This document shows positions 32,927-42,523 of a DNA stretch of 48,834 nt, in pieces (the stretch's first letter is position 1; each line of letters starts with the position of its first letter). A program made the translations under genes and the position numbers. The stretch lies in the NCBI GenBank assembly GCA_015069495.1, contig SVIN01000014.1, positions 1 through 48,834 on the forward strand, in the 5' to 3' direction. This stretch comes from Clostridiales bacterium (GTDB lineage Bacteria; Bacillota; Clostridia; Christensenellales; Borkfalkiaceae). A model generated the notes under the pieces. The model made no database searches. It had not been told where the DNA came from and saw only the letters and a program-made list of their open reading frames with translations.

Positions 32927-34705
32927 TTAGTTAGCGCAGTTTTTCTTAAGGATTTCAAGGTTAGCCATGATTTCCTTAGGCATCTTGTCGCCGAAGTTTT
33001 CTGCATAGTAAGCAGTGATTTCTTCAGCTTCTGCAGCCCAACGAGCTTTATCAACAACCAACAACTTATCAAGCGTTTCAGCGGTGATGTCGCAGTTTTC
33101 GATGTTGATATCCTTTGCATAAGGAAGGTAACCAATTGCGGTTTCCTGAGCTTCTACCTTGCCTTCGCAACGGTCAAGAATCCAGTCAAGTACACGCATG
33201 TTGTCACCGAAACCGGGCCACATGAAGTTGCCGTTTTCGTCCTGACGGAACCAGTTAACGTTGAAGATCTTGGGTTGCTTGCTTTCTTCTACCTTAGCAC
33301 CCATATCAATCCAGTGCTGGAAGTACTTATCAACCGAGTAACCCATGAAAGGCTTCATTGCCATGGGGTCGTGACGAAGTACGCCTACTGCACCCGTAGC
33401 AGCTGCCGTCGTTTCGGAAGACATGATCGTACCAACGAACGTACCGTGGTTCCAATCTCTGGATTGGTATACAAGGGGAGTCGTGGTTGCTCTTCTGCCG
33501 CCGAAGATAATTGCGGAAAGAGGTACACCTTCTTTCGAGTTGAATGCAGGGGAAATGCAAGGGCAGTTTTCTGCAGGAGCGGTGAAACGGGAGTTGGGGT
33601 GCGCTGCGTTGCGGCCGCAATCAGGCGTCCAAGGCTTACCCGTCCAGTCGATCAAGTTTGCAGGAGCTTCCTTCGTCAATTTTTCCCACCAAACGGTGTT
33701 GTTTGCAGGGTTCAATGCAACGTTGGTGAAAATCGTACCCTTCATCGTCGAAGCGAGTGCGTTGGGGTTGGATTTTTCGTTGGTACCAGGAGCAACGCCG
33801 AAGAAACCGTTTTCAGGGTTGCATGCCCACAATCTGCCATCTTCACCTACGCGGATCCAAGCGATGTCGTCGCCTACGCATTGTACTTCGTAGCCAGCGT
33901 CAAGATACTGCTTGGGAGGAATCAACATTGCAAGGTTCGTCTTACCGCAAGCGGAAGGGAACGCTGCTGCAACGTATTTCATTTCCTTATCCTGAGGACG
34001 CTTTACGCCAAGGATAAGCATGTGTTCTGCCATCCAGCCTTCTTTCTTACCAAGGTTGGTTGCGATACGAAGTGCGAAGCACTTTTTACCAAGCAATACG
34101 TTACCGCCGTAAGCAGAGTTCACGGAGATAATCGTGTTGTCTTCGGGGAAGTGCATGATGTATCTCTTTTCAGGATCTACGTTACACTTTGCGTGGAAAC
34201 CTTTAACGAAGTCGCCGGTTTCACCAAGCTGGTCAAGACACATTTTACCTACTCTGGTCATGATCATCATGTTGAGTACAACGTAAATCGAGTCGGTGAT
34301 TTCGATACCGATTTTGGAGAAAGGCGAGCCTACAACGCCCATCGAATAAGGGATAACGTACATCGTTCTGCCCTTGTATGCGCCCTTTGCAATTTCGTTA
34401 ACCATTGCGTAAGCATCTTTGGGTGCCTTCCATTTTACGATGGAATGAGGAAGCGCGTCTTCTTCATTTTCACAGCAAATGAACGTTCTGTCTTCTACGC
34501 GTGCAACGTCGTTTTCAGCCGTTCTGTGATAGTAGCAATCAGGCAACAATTCTTGGTTCAATTTGATGATTTCGCCGGTTGCGCAAGCTTCTTCTCTCAA
34601 AGCGTCTCTTTGCGCGTCACTGCCATCGATCCAAACCACTTTGTCGGGCTGTGCAAATGCCTGACAGTCTGCAACGAATTGAAGCACTTTCTTGTTGTTC
34701 GTCAT
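32927..34705 (-). CDS. pckG: Phosphoenolpyruvate carboxykinase (GTP)
   Basis: A 592-residue enzyme interconverting oxaloacetate and PEP with GTP/GDP. Landmarks are the R-loop RTMYVIPYSMGVVGS (about 113-127), the substrate segment NSAYGGNVLLGKKCFALR (about 196-213), the P-loop FPSACGKTN (about 249-257) and NPENGFFGVAPGT. The length matches the GTP-dependent family. AAGGAG precedes the ATG. The promoter is at 34784-34812, and the leader of about 75 nt contains an 8-bp hairpin. In fermentative Clostridia it may run in either direction, linking PEP to oxaloacetate and succinate or aspartate. It is monocistronic. Confidence 0.97.
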   Translation of the reverse strand: MTNNKKVLQFVADCQAFAQPDKVVWIDGSDAQRDALREEACATGEIIKLNQELLPDCYYHRTAENDVARVEDRTFICCENEEDALPHSIVKWKAPKDAYAMVNEIAKGAYKGRTMYVIPYSMGVVGSPFSKIGIEITDSIYVVLNMMIMTRVGKMCLDQLGETGDFVKGFHAKCNVDPEKRYIMHFPEDNTIISVNSAYGGNVLLGKKCFALRIATNLGKKEGWMAEHMLILGVKRPQDKEMKYVAAAFPSACGKTNLAMLIPPKQYLDAGYEVQCVGDDIAWIRVGEDGRLWACNPENGFFGVAPGTNEKSNPNALASTMKGTIFTNVALNPANNTVWWEKLTKEAPANLIDWTGKPWTPDCGRNAAHPNSRFTAPAENCPCISPAFNSKEGVPLSAIIFGGRRATTTPLVYQSRDWNHGTFVGTIMSSETTAAATGAVGVLRHDPMAMKPFMGYSVDKYFQHWIDMGAKVEESKQPKIFNVNWFRQDENGNFMWPGFGDNMRVLDWILDRCEGKVEAQETAIGYLPYAKDINIENCDITAETLDKLLVVDKARWAAEAEEITAYYAENFGDKMPKEIMANLEILKKNCAN

Positions 34706-34746
34706 ATTGTTTATCTCCTTAAATGATAATTTTTATCTTTTTTGTG

Positions 34747-34778
34747 CGGTGAAATTGGACAACGCCTATTTTTCACCG
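34747..34778 (-). promoter_or_regulatory. Hairpin in the pckG 5' UTR
   Basis: Minus strand CGGTGAAA pairs with TTTCACCG, 16-nt loop, right after the predicted start of transcription. It could stabilise the mRNA or bind a regulator; no known riboswitch is recognised. Confidence 0.4.
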
Positions 34779-34783
34779 ATTAC

Positions 34784-34812
34784 ATTATAGCACAAATATT
34801 TTCACTTGTAAA
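34784..34812 (-). promoter_or_regulatory. Sigma-A promoter of pckG
   Basis: Minus strand: -35 TTTACA at 34812-34807, 17-bp spacer, -10 TATAAT at 34789-34784. Confidence 0.8.
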
Positions 34813-34830
34813 CTGTTTTTTCAACTTTTT

Positions 34831-36537
34831 TTAGCCCCGCAAGGAAGATTTTACCGCTTTCATTCCTTTTTCACGGTGATTTCGCTTATTTTTCCCATAT
34901 CGGTACAGCGGATTGAGTGCAAACGAAACGTCTGCTGTGCGTTTATCAATGCGCGCGGTCTCCGCTTCACTGTATCGTATATTGGAAAAGAAAAGCAACA
35001 CAATGGACGAATACCCCGTTGCCACAATCAACAATACAGGTAAAATTCCACCCTGGAAAATCAAAGAAATCACAAGTAAGAGTGTGGAAAAGGCAATTTC
35101 CTTCCATTGGAATTTCAACGCGAACCACAACCCAATTTTTTGCGAGGATTTCGGAGTTACGATGAAGCGTGCCTTTTTCCCGAAAATCCCCTTTGTTGCC
35201 GACACCAACGAGGTAGTCAGCATTGACCCGTACAGCATAATGACTGCCACCGTGTAAACAATCGTCCGCAAGGGATTTAACCGAAACGCCCAAGTGATGA
35301 AATCGTTCAGCATTGGCGAGAAGAAAAAGACAATGGTCGGTGCAATCATCCACCCCGCGTACGCTCTGCCCAAATCAATGGATAATAACGGCGCAATCAT
35401 GAGGTTGGCAAAGATAAAAAAGGCAAATACCGCCGTCAACGGCAGGTTGTAGGTAAACAACACGATGTCCATTTTTTCAAACCATTTCATCTTCGATTGT
35501 GCGATTTTACCCGTATATTTTTTGATAAATTCCAAGTTCCCCTGCGTCCATTTTGAGTGTCGTTTTTTAAACGCCACGTAATCGATGGGATATTCTTCCC
35601 GACAGACAATATTGGGCGCAAACGCCACGTAATACCCTGCGCCCCGCGCCTCGATACTCAAACATAAATCTTCCGCAACCAAAGGCGGAAACCCGCCCGC
35701 TTGTTCGTAACACTCCCGCTTGAGCATCGCTCCATGGCCTAGCATAGTGGAAAAACCGTAGAAATGTTTCATCGTCTGATAGGTCGGCCAGTGGGAATTT
35801 ACCCCCACGTGGAAGAGTTTCATGAAAAAGTTTCGGTTTCTATCGGAGATATGGTTCGCTTGTACAATGCCCACGTTTTTACGCGCGTAGAAATATTTCA
35901 AGCTCTCCTCTACGTAATCGGGCGGTAAAATTTCATCCGAGTCCAAAATTACGTAATATCCATACCCCGCGTTTTTACATTCTTCCCCCATAAAATAATG
36001 GTTGATATTGCCCGCTTTAAACCCCGTGCGGTCGGCTCGCCGTATCACTTGTAAACCGTGTTTTTGCGCAAAGTTATCCACAGCGGTTTTATAGCTTTCC
36101 TCGGTGGAGTCGTCCAAAATCACCGTTGTTACGTGCGGATAAGTTTGTTTCATGCTCTCTTCTAAGCTTCTGCCGTCGAAATCGTTGCAGGTACAATACG
36201 CCATCAACACTTTGTCCGTCGCGCCCGACACGTCCGTCGCCATTACGTCTAAATACCGACGGAGCATATGCCGACGAAAAACGTAATACCAAATTACGTA
36301 CAAGAAATCCTTTACCCCGTTCAGCCAAAAATAAGAAATAAATATTCCGTTAAAAGTCAACAAAACACGCGCGCCGATTGCCACACCCAAAGAAATATTG
36401 CTTCCCGCACGAAAAGGCACGTGGATAACGTGGGGTAAAAAATACGCCCACAATAACACCGTCAGCACCGTCCATATCCCTATCATTGTGAGGTACAACG
36501 CAGGGCTTTTTTTCATCACGTCTTTTTTCTGTTCCAT
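34831..36537 (-). CDS. Membrane glycosyltransferase family 2 (cellulose-synthase-like)
   Basis: A 568-residue processive-type GT2. Two N-terminal TM segments (about 14-34 and 45-66) precede the catalytic domain (about 100-335) with DDSTEESY, DSDEILPPDY (the metal-binding DxD), AEDLCLSIEARG (acid base region) and RHSKWTQGN (in the place of the QxxRW motif of BcsA-like enzymes). About five further TM segments lie between 365 and 530. It should build or transport a beta-linked polysaccharide from a UDP-sugar at the membrane. No partner such as BcsB, PilZ or a cyclic-di-GMP enzyme is nearby, so the polymer is unknown. Start at 36537 with AGGAAGAGG upstream. Divergent from proB. Confidence 0.88.
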   Translation of the reverse strand: MEQKKDVMKKSPALYLTMIGIWTVLTVLLWAYFLPHVIHVPFRAGSNISLGVAIGARVLLTFNGIFISYFWLNGVKDFLYVIWYYVFRRHMLRRYLDVMATDVSGATDKVLMAYCTCNDFDGRSLEESMKQTYPHVTTVILDDSTEESYKTAVDNFAQKHGLQVIRRADRTGFKAGNINHYFMGEECKNAGYGYYVILDSDEILPPDYVEESLKYFYARKNVGIVQANHISDRNRNFFMKLFHVGVNSHWPTYQTMKHFYGFSTMLGHGAMLKRECYEQAGGFPPLVAEDLCLSIEARGAGYYVAFAPNIVCREEYPIDYVAFKKRHSKWTQGNLEFIKKYTGKIAQSKMKWFEKMDIVLFTYNLPLTAVFAFFIFANLMIAPLLSIDLGRAYAGWMIAPTIVFFFSPMLNDFITWAFRLNPLRTIVYTVAVIMLYGSMLTTSLVSATKGIFGKKARFIVTPKSSQKIGLWFALKFQWKEIAFSTLLLVISLIFQGGILPVLLIVATGYSSIVLLFFSNIRYSEAETARIDKRTADVSFALNPLYRYGKNKRNHREKGMKAVKSSLRG

Positions 36538-36595
36538 AATCCCTCTTCCTTTTTGTAGTATTGTGTTTCGTTTTTGAATTTTTCATGCGTTTAAG

Positions 36596-36624
36596 TTGAC
36601 AAACCTCTTTTTTTGCGTTATACT
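36596..36624 (+). promoter_or_regulatory. Sigma-A promoter of proBAC
   Basis: TTGACA 36596-36601, 17-bp spacer, TATACT 36619-36624. The leader of about 60 nt is too short for a T-box and shows no obvious regulatory fold. Confidence 0.8.
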
Positions 36625-36691
36625 ATACAATATAATCGAAAAAATAGTTTTTACCTCCGTATAAAATCAGTAAAGGGAATTGGTAAGTGAC

Positions 36692-37459
36692 ATGAAAATA
36701 GTTATCAAAGTAGGCACGTCCACGCTCGCGCATACAACAGGACGATTGAATATCAGACGGACGCAGGATTTGTGCCGTGTATTGAGTGATTTAAAAAATG
36801 CAGGTCACGAAGTGATTCTCGTTTCCTCGGGCGCAATCGGCATGGGGGTTGGGAAGTTAGGCTTAACAGAAAAGCCAACGGATATCCCCACCAAACAAGC
36901 GGCTGCGGCAATCGGTCAATGCGAATTGATGTATACCTACGACCGTTTATTTACTGAATACAACCACACGGTGGCGCAGATTTTGTTGACGGGGGCAGAC
37001 TTCGTGGCGGAAGACCGACACGAAAATTTCAACAACACCATGTCCCGCTTGTTACAGCTTGGCGTTTTACCCATCATCAATGAAAACGATACGATTGCCA
37101 CGGAAGAAATCAAGGTAGGCGACAACGATACGCTTTCCGCGCTTGTAGCGGTCAGCGTGCAAGCCGACCTGTTGGTAATTTTATCTGACGTGAACGGTTT
37201 ATACGACACAGACCCCCACAAGAACGCCAACGCAAAGTTGATTGAACGCGTACACGGTATCCCCACATGGCTGGACAACTTGGCAGGCGATGCGGGAAGC
37301 GCGTTAGGTACGGGCGGTATGCGGACAAAATTAAACGCCGCAAAAATTTGCGTAGACAAGCAAGTGGATATGGTTATCGCAAACGGTGAAAATCCCGAAC
37401 TGCTTTACGATATCGTCAATGGTAAGGAAAACGGTTACACTCGATTTTTTGCAAGGTAA
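36692..37459 (+). CDS. proB: Glutamate 5-kinase (short form, no PUA domain)
   Basis: A 255-residue amino-acid kinase: VIKVGTSTLAH at the N-terminus, LVSSGAIGMGVGKLG (about 37-51), INENDTIATEEIKVGDNDTLSALVA (about 130-154), LSDVNGLYD, GTGGMRTKLNAA. It phosphorylates glutamate in the first step of proline synthesis. It lacks the C-terminal PUA domain of E. coli-type ProB (367 residues), and proA follows after 6 bp. The start at 36692 (MKIVIKVG) aligns with the family; an upstream in-frame TTG at 36680 sits closer to AAAGGG and is an alternative. Feedback inhibition by proline is expected from the family. Confidence 0.94.
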   Translation: MKIVIKVGTSTLAHTTGRLNIRRTQDLCRVLSDLKNAGHEVILVSSGAIGMGVGKLGLTEKPTDIPTKQAAAAIGQCELMYTYDRLFTEYNHTVAQILLTGADFVAEDRHENFNNTMSRLLQLGVLPIINENDTIATEEIKVGDNDTLSALVAVSVQADLLVILSDVNGLYDTDPHKNANAKLIERVHGIPTWLDNLAGDAGSALGTGGMRTKLNAAKICVDKQVDMVIANGENPELLYDIVNGKENGYTRFFAR

Positions 37460-37465
37460 ACGATT

Positions 37466-38725
37466 ATGAAAACAACGCAGGAAATTTTACAACAAGCGAA
37501 AGCAGCGGCAAGCGAATTGGCGCGCTTGACTCCTGCACAAAAAAACACCGCACTTTTAAAAATGGCAGATGAATTACAACGCAGAAGCGCGGAAATTTTA
37601 CACGCCAACGCACAAGACGTAGAAAGGGCAAAAGCCACCTTGGGCGAGGTTATGATAGACCGTTTGCGTTTGGATGAAAAACGCATTGTAGGCATGGCGC
37701 AAGGTATCCGCGAAGTTGCGGCTTTACCCGATCCCATTGGAAAAATTTTGGAAAAAACTACACTGCCTAACGGTTTACAAGTTACCAAACACCGCGTACC
37801 TTTGGGAGTGGTCGGGATTATTTACGAAAGCCGCCCCAACGTTACCTCGGATGCGGGCGCGCTGTGTTTTAAGAGCGGGAACGTCTGCGTATTGCGCGGC
37901 GGGAAAGATGCGTTTCATTCCTCTTTCGCCCTCGTTTCTATCCTGCGCGACGCCTTATCCTCTTTGGGATTAAATCCCAATTTCATCAACGTTGTGGAAG
38001 ACGTTTCCCGTCAAAGCGCGACCGAATTAATGATGGCGGTCGGATATGTAGACGCGTTGATCCCCCGTGGCGGCGCAGGGTTAATCCGCGCTTGCGTGGA
38101 GAATGCAAAAGTGCCTTGCATTCAAACGGGTACGGGAATTTGCCATATATATGTGGATAAGTCCGCCGATCTTGAAAAAGCTATTAAGATTTTGTATAAC
38201 GCAAAAACTTCCCGCCCTTCCGTGTGTAACGCGGCGGAAGTGTGTTTGGTACATTCGGCTATCGCTGAAAAATTTTTACCGATGATAAAACAGAAGCTTT
38301 GCGCAGAACGCGAACAAGCGGGTTTACCCGCTGTGGAACTCCGCTTGGACGACCGCGCGTGGGCGATACTTGGCGGGATTAAAGCGGGAGAAACGGATTT
38401 CGATACGGAATTTTTGAATTATATCCTCGCGGTAAAGGTTGTGGACAGCGTGGAAGAAGCCATCGCGCACATCGGCGCGCACTCCACAGGCCACAGCGAT
38501 TGTATTGTGAGCGAAGACGAAAGCGCGTGTGATTTGTTCACCCTTTGCGTGGACAGCGCGGCGGTGTATGTCAATGCGTCCACGCGATTCACCGACGGCG
38601 GTGAATTTGGGAAAGGTTGCGAAATTGGCATTTCCACCCAGAAATTACACGCCCGCGGACCGATGGGATTGGAAGAATTATGCTCGTATAAATATGTTGT
38701 TAAAGGCAACGGGCAAGTGCGTTAA
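37466..38725 (+). CDS. proA: Gamma-glutamyl phosphate reductase
   Basis: A 419-residue aldehyde-dehydrogenase-fold enzyme that reduces glutamyl phosphate with NADPH. Signatures are [23 protein letters not shown] (about 112-134), [17 protein letters not shown], and the catalytic cysteine in [15 protein letters not shown] (Cys near 256). [14 protein letters not shown] is the usual C-terminal end. Full length, second gene of proBAC. Confidence 0.97.
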   Translation: MKTTQEILQQAKAAASELARLTPAQKNTALLKMADELQRRSAEILHANAQDVERAKATLGEVMIDRLRLDEKRIVGMAQGIREVAALPDPIGKILEKTTLPNGLQVTKHRVPLGVVGIIYESRPNVTSDAGALCFKSGNVCVLRGGKDAFHSSFALVSILRDALSSLGLNPNFINVVEDVSRQSATELMMAVGYVDALIPRGGAGLIRACVENAKVPCIQTGTGICHIYVDKSADLEKAIKILYNAKTSRPSVCNAAEVCLVHSAIAEKFLPMIKQKLCAEREQAGLPAVELRLDDRAWAILGGIKAGETDFDTEFLNYILAVKVVDSVEEAIAHIGAHSTGHSDCIVSEDESACDLFTLCVDSAAVYVNASTRFTDGGEFGKGCEIGISTQKLHARGPMGLEELCSYKYVVKGNGQVR

Positions 38726-38735
38726 GGAGAATAAT

Positions 38736-39533
38736 ATGAAATATCAATTAGGGTTTATCGGTTGTGGAAATATGGGCGGCGCATTGGTGACCGCCGCGGC
38801 GAAAACGGTGGCTGGCCAAACGATCGCCGTGTGTGATTACGACCACTCGAAAGCGGAAAACTTCGCCAAGCAATACGGCGCAAATGCTGTCACGGGCATG
38901 GAAATTGCGGAAAATGCAGACTTCGTCGTTTTGGGTGTAAAACCCCAAGTCATGGGCAAGACACTCGCGCCTTTGGCAAGCGCGCTTTGTGCGCGTGAAA
39001 ACTTGACCGTTGTAACGATGGCAGCGGGCGTATCGATTGCGGCTATCCGCGGATATATCGGTAAGGACGTACCCGTTATCCGCATTATGCCCAACACCCC
39101 CGTAGCGTTGGGCGCAGGGATGATTTTGTACACCACGGCAGACGTCAGCGCGGAAACGGAACAAGCGTTTTTGCAGGCGTTTTCTCAGGCGGGGGTATTC
39201 GACAAAATCCCCGAAGATAAAATCGACGCGGGCAGCGCATTGTCGGGTTGCGGTCCTGCGTTTGTGTACGCGTTCGCTGAAGCGCTTGCGGACGGTGGTG
39301 TAGAATGCGGGATTCCTCGCGATAAAGCGGCTTTGTACGCGGCGCAAACTTTACTTGGCGCGGCGCAGATGTTGTTAGAGTTCGGGCATCCTGCGGATTT
39401 GAAGGATGCGGTTTGTTCCCCCGGGGGCACGACGATTGCGGGTATACACGCATTAGAAGCAGCGGGATTTAGAGGCGCGGCGATGGGCGCGGTAACTACG
39501 GCATATAAACGGACTTTGGAATTGAAAAAGTAA
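38736..39533 (+). CDS. proC: Pyrroline-5-carboxylate reductase
   Basis: A 265-residue enzyme for the last step of proline synthesis. The NADPH-binding motif FIGCGNMGGALV is at residues 7-18, PVIRIMPNTPVALGAGM near 112-128, and the conserved dimer segment SALSGCGPAFVYAFAEALADGGVECGI near 168-194, then CSPGGTTIAGIHALE. AAGGAG lies six bases before the ATG at 38736, 10 bp after proA. Its 3' end is followed by a strong terminator. Confidence 0.97.
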   Translation: MKYQLGFIGCGNMGGALVTAAAKTVAGQTIAVCDYDHSKAENFAKQYGANAVTGMEIAENADFVVLGVKPQVMGKTLAPLASALCARENLTVVTMAAGVSIAAIRGYIGKDVPVIRIMPNTPVALGAGMILYTTADVSAETEQAFLQAFSQAGVFDKIPEDKIDAGSALSGCGPAFVYAFAEALADGGVECGIPRDKAALYAAQTLLGAAQMLLEFGHPADLKDAVCSPGGTTIAGIHALEAAGFRGAAMGAVTTAYKRTLELKK

Positions 39534-39550
39534 AAAAATAAGACATAGAA

Positions 39551-39583
39551 AAACCGCGCGGTATGCACCGCGCGGTTTGTGTT
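39551..39583. terminator. Bidirectional terminator between proC and tsf
   Basis: AAACCGCGCGGT, loop ATGC, ACCGCGCGGTTT, then GTGTTTT on the plus strand and an A-rich upstream part giving T residues on the minus strand. The genes are convergent, so it serves both. Confidence 0.85.
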
Positions 39584-39596
39584 TTACTTGGAAAGA

Positions 39597-40490
39597 TTAG
39601 TTCTTCATTGCAGCAACTTGCTTAGCAACTTCTTCGCTCAAATCTTCGCTCTTCTTTTCAAGACCTTCGCCCATTACGAAGAATACGAACTTGTTGATAG
39701 ACGTGTTAGCGGACTTCAACAATTCAGCAATCTTCTTGGAATCGTCTTTAATGAAAGCTTGTTCAAGCAAGCAGTTTTCTTCGTAGAACTTCTTGATACG
39801 GCCGAGAACCATCTTTTCAGCGATTGCTTCGGGCTTACCTTCGTTCATAGCCTGTTGCTTCAAAACTTCTTTTTCTTTTGCGATCGTTTCTTCGGAAACT
39901 TCGCTTGCCGTAAGGTAAGCGGGCTTCGTGAATGCGATCTGCAACGTTACGTCGTGCGCAACTTCTTTTGCAGCGTCGGTAGCTTCGCCAGCCATATCCA
40001 ACATAACGCCAAGCTTGCCGCCAAGGTGGATGTAGCTTTCAAGGAAGCCTTCCGTTTCATACTTTTCAAATCTTCTAACCGCGATCTTTTCACCGATGAT
40101 AGCGATTTTACCCTTAAGGTATTCTTCAACAGTGCCGTTTGCTTCGGTTTCGCAAGCAAGCAAAGCGTCTACGTCAGCAGGGCTGTTTTTGATGATAACC
40201 TTGGAAACTTCTGCTGCGATTTCAGAGAACTGAGGGTTCTTTGCAACGAAGTCGGATTCGCAGTTCAATTCAACCAATACGCCAACTTTACCTTCGGTGT
40301 AGCAAGCAACGATACCTTCTGCCGCGATACGGGAAGCTTTCTTTTCAGCTTTAGCGATCCCTCTTTCTCTAAGAAGGTCAGCTGCTTTGCTCATGTCGCC
40401 GTCAGCGTCCGTCAATGCCTTTTTGCAGTCCATAACGCCTGCGCCCGTCTTTTCGCGGAGCGCCATTACGTCTTTAGCCGTGAATGCCAT
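39597..40490 (-). CDS. tsf: Elongation factor Ts
   Basis: A 297-residue nucleotide-exchange factor for EF-Tu. The N-terminal UBA-like domain has VMALREKTGAGVMDCKKAL, and LVELNCESDFVAKNP follows (about 86-100). GKIAIIGEKIAVRRFE and IHLGGKLGVMLDM belong to the core domains. Length is normal. It follows rpsB in the usual rpsB-tsf order, separated by 83 bp with a hairpin. Confidence 0.97.
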   Translation of the reverse strand: MAFTAKDVMALREKTGAGVMDCKKALTDADGDMSKAADLLRERGIAKAEKKASRIAAEGIVACYTEGKVGVLVELNCESDFVAKNPQFSEIAAEVSKVIIKNSPADVDALLACETEANGTVEEYLKGKIAIIGEKIAVRRFEKYETEGFLESYIHLGGKLGVMLDMAGEATDAAKEVAHDVTLQIAFTKPAYLTASEVSEETIAKEKEVLKQQAMNEGKPEAIAEKMVLGRIKKFYEENCLLEQAFIKDDSKKIAELLKSANTSINKFVFFVMGEGLEKKSEDLSEEVAKQVAAMKN

Positions 40491-40535
40491 AATTATTTTC
40501 TCCTTATATTTTACGTGATTTTTTCTTATTTTGAT

Positions 40536-40560
40536 GAACGGGCGAACCTGTCGCCCGTTC
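40536..40560 (-). terminator. Hairpin between rpsB and tsf
   Basis: GAACGGGCGA pairs perfectly with TCGCCCGTTC (10 bp, 5-nt loop). No T-run follows, so it may be an attenuator or a processing site between the two genes rather than a full terminator. Confidence 0.5.
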
Positions 40561-40573
40561 GGTTATTGACAAC

Positions 40574-41332
40574 TTATGCGTTTTCAGCAGCAACAACTTC
40601 TTCAATGTCGGTAGGAGCTGCTTCTACAGCGGGAGCAACCAATGCTTCTGCGCCTTGGTTTGCTTCGATAACTGCGTTTGCGATTACGGAAGAAATCAAC
40701 TTGATTGCGCGGATAGCGTCGTCGTTACCAGGGATAACGTAATCGATTTCGTCGGGATCACAGTTGGTGTCGGTGATAGCAACGATCTTGATGCCAAGTT
40801 TCTTTGCTTCTTTGATTGCGATGTCTTCATTGTGAGGGTCAACAACGAACATGATGCCGGGCATAGCCTTCATGGTTTTGATACCGCCAAGGTTAGCCTG
40901 CAATTTGCCCATTTCCTTCTTCAAGAGCATAACTTCTTTCTTGGGCAAAGCTTCGAAATCGCCGTTTGCTTCCATAGCTTCCAACTTTTCAAGACGTTCA
41001 ACACGGCTTCTCATAGTTTTGAAGTTGGTCAAGCAACCGCCGAGCCAACGGCTGTTAACATAATATTGACCGCAACGTTCTGCTTCTTCTTTGATTGCGT
41101 CTTGAGCCTGCTTCTTCGTACCAACGAAAAGAACGGTTTTGCCCGTTTTAACGGTTTCACAAACGAATGCATACGCTTCTTCAATCAAGTTAGCGGTAAG
41201 TTGCAAGTCGATGATGTGAATGTCGTTTCTTGCCGCGAAGATGTACTTCTTCATTTTGGGGTTCCACTTTCTCGTTTGATGACCGAAGTGAACGCCTGCT
41301 TCCAAGAGCTGCTTCATAGTAATAACTGCCAT
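40574..41332 (-). CDS. rpsB: 30S ribosomal protein S2
   Basis: A 252-residue S2. It begins [19 protein letters not shown] and contains [23 protein letters not shown] and the [10 protein letters not shown] segment. The tail after residue 228 ([19 protein letters not shown]) is acidic and Ala/Val-rich. GGAGG lies 8 nt before the ATG. The promoter is at 41450-41478, giving a leader of about 110 nt. Confidence 0.98.
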   Translation of the reverse strand: MAVITMKQLLEAGVHFGHQTRKWNPKMKKYIFAARNDIHIIDLQLTANLIEEAYAFVCETVKTGKTVLFVGTKKQAQDAIKEEAERCGQYYVNSRWLGGCLTNFKTMRSRVERLEKLEAMEANGDFEALPKKEVMLLKKEMGKLQANLGGIKTMKAMPGIMFVVDPHNEDIAIKEAKKLGIKIVAITDTNCDPDEIDYVIPGNDDAIRAIKLISSVIANAVIEANQGAEALVAPAVEAAPTDIEEVVAAENA

Positions 41333-41335
41333 AAT

Positions 41336-41443
41336 TCAAACCTCCGTTTTTCCTCCTCGCCTTGCGTTGGCTCACAATGACGTCCGCATTGAAAGATTTT
41401 ACGGACACGGATTGTGCACAATGAGCGAGTGTGAATTTTCAGC
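41336..41443 (-). other. rpsB 5' leader
   Basis: This is the untranslated leader of rpsB. It contains the perfect palindrome ATTGTGCACAAT (41411-41422). A stretch reading GTCATTGTGAGC and GCAAGGCGAGGAGG on the minus strand resembles a common type of bacterial intergenic repeat. No specific S2-binding fold is recognised. The rest of the 41333-41634 gap is AT-rich and holds the two promoters listed separately. Confidence 0.4.
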
Positions 41444-41449
41444 CTTACT

Positions 41450-41478
41450 ATTTTACCATATCGCCCCATCTAAGGCAA
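41450..41478 (-). promoter_or_regulatory. Sigma-A promoter of rpsB-tsf
   Basis: Minus strand: -35 TTGCCT at 41478-41473, 17-bp spacer, -10 TAAAAT at 41455-41450. Confidence 0.75.
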
Positions 41479-41573
41479 GCTATTTTGCATGGATTTTGCA
41501 ATTTTTTTTGGCTTTTTTATTTTTTCTAAATGCAAAATCAATAAATAATTTTTATTTTCTCTTGTACTTCCCG

Positions 41574-41602
41574 TTGATTTTCTGATTGCTTTGTGCTATA
41601 CT
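41574..41602 (+). promoter_or_regulatory. Sigma-A promoter of the second YwaF-like gene
   Basis: TTGATT 41574-41579, 17-bp spacer, TATACT 41597-41602. It overlaps the frame upstream of the chosen start, which confirms the shorter protein. Confidence 0.75.
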
Positions 41603-41634
41603 GTAACTATATTCCACATGTGAGGTATCTATTT

Positions 41635-42414
41635 ATGTCACCCTTTCTTGGCAGCAACAACCCTTTGTTTGGGTTAAAGCACTTTGTTTGCATTGGCTTG
41701 TGTATCGTTTTGATTGCCGCTTTGTTTCTCCTCTTGAGGAAAAAGAGTTTCCGTACTATGTGCGGTGTATTCTTTTATTGCGGTATCGTATCGGAAATTG
41801 TCAAAATTTTCTACTATTCTCATACAAACGAAGCTAAGTACGGCGGGATTTTACCAAAAACCGACCTGCCTTTCCACCTTTGTTCCATTCAAATTATTTT
41901 CATCACGATTTTGTACTTATTCCACAATGAAAAGTTAAACCGTTTCTTGCTCTCGTTTATGCGCCCCAGTTGTCTGTTCGGCGGTATCGCGGCAATTTTA
42001 ATCCCCACTGCATCCGCCCGCAACGGCGGGTGGATTATTACCACGCAATATTTTGGATATCATGCCATTTTGGTCGTATTTTCTTTATATTTGTACGCGA
42101 GCAAGGAAATCGAATTCAAACTGTCCGATTATTTGAACTGTTTGAAATTTTTACTGGTATTGATGTTCTTTGCCTTTTATATCAACAGTATCCTTTACGA
42201 CGGAACGACAGAAATGAACTTTATGTACGTTATCAGCCCGCCGCAGGACGGCTTGCCTTTCCTTAATAAAAACCAAGGTTGGTTTGTATACGTATTAAAA
42301 TATGCAACGCTAATTATTACTTGCGTGACCTTATCGTATATCGTACCGATTGTGAAAAGCATTAAAGAAAAATTGGGGAAACCTGCCGTGGAAAACACGG
42401 AAACAAACGAATAA
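41635..42414 (+). CDS. YwaF-like (TIGR02206) integral membrane protein
   Basis: A 259-residue protein with about seven TM segments. The family motif LPFHLCSIQI (about 78-87) is intact, and INSILYDGTTEMNFMYVISPP matches the later conserved part. The start ATG at 41635 has GAGGT 10 nt upstream. It is monocistronic, between its own promoter and a strong terminator. The C-terminus (LGKPAVENTETNE) is soluble. Function is unknown; the family is widespread in Firmicutes. Confidence 0.82.
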   Translation: MSPFLGSNNPLFGLKHFVCIGLCIVLIAALFLLLRKKSFRTMCGVFFYCGIVSEIVKIFYYSHTNEAKYGGILPKTDLPFHLCSIQIIFITILYLFHNEKLNRFLLSFMRPSCLFGGIAAILIPTASARNGGWIITTQYFGYHAILVVFSLYLYASKEIEFKLSDYLNCLKFLLVLMFFAFYINSILYDGTTEMNFMYVISPPQDGLPFLNKNQGWFVYVLKYATLIITCVTLSYIVPIVKSIKEKLGKPAVENTETNE

Positions 42415-42437
42415 AATTTACATAGTAAAATGCCAAC

Positions 42438-42469
42438 GGGCGGTCGAATGTTCGACCGCCCGCTTTTTT
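42438..42469 (+). terminator. Strong Rho-independent terminator
   Basis: GGGCGGTCGAA pairs with TTCGACCGCCC, then GCTTTTTTA. Perfect 11-bp stem. Confidence 0.9.
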
Positions 42470-42523
42470 AATCTCTACCGTACTTCTTCACTATTACATT
42501 TTACTTATTACTTGCCATGGGAT

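Noticed and set aside
32864-34726. 620-codon open frame on the plus strand opposite pckG
   Set aside because: It mirrors the codon pattern of pckG, which has clear PEPCK motifs, a ribosome site and a promoter. The antisense protein shows no recognisable domain and is Cys/Phe/Val-rich, as expected of a shadow frame.
36625-36691. T-box or riboswitch upstream of proB
   Set aside because: The leader is only about 60 nt and has no conserved T-box sequence or terminator.
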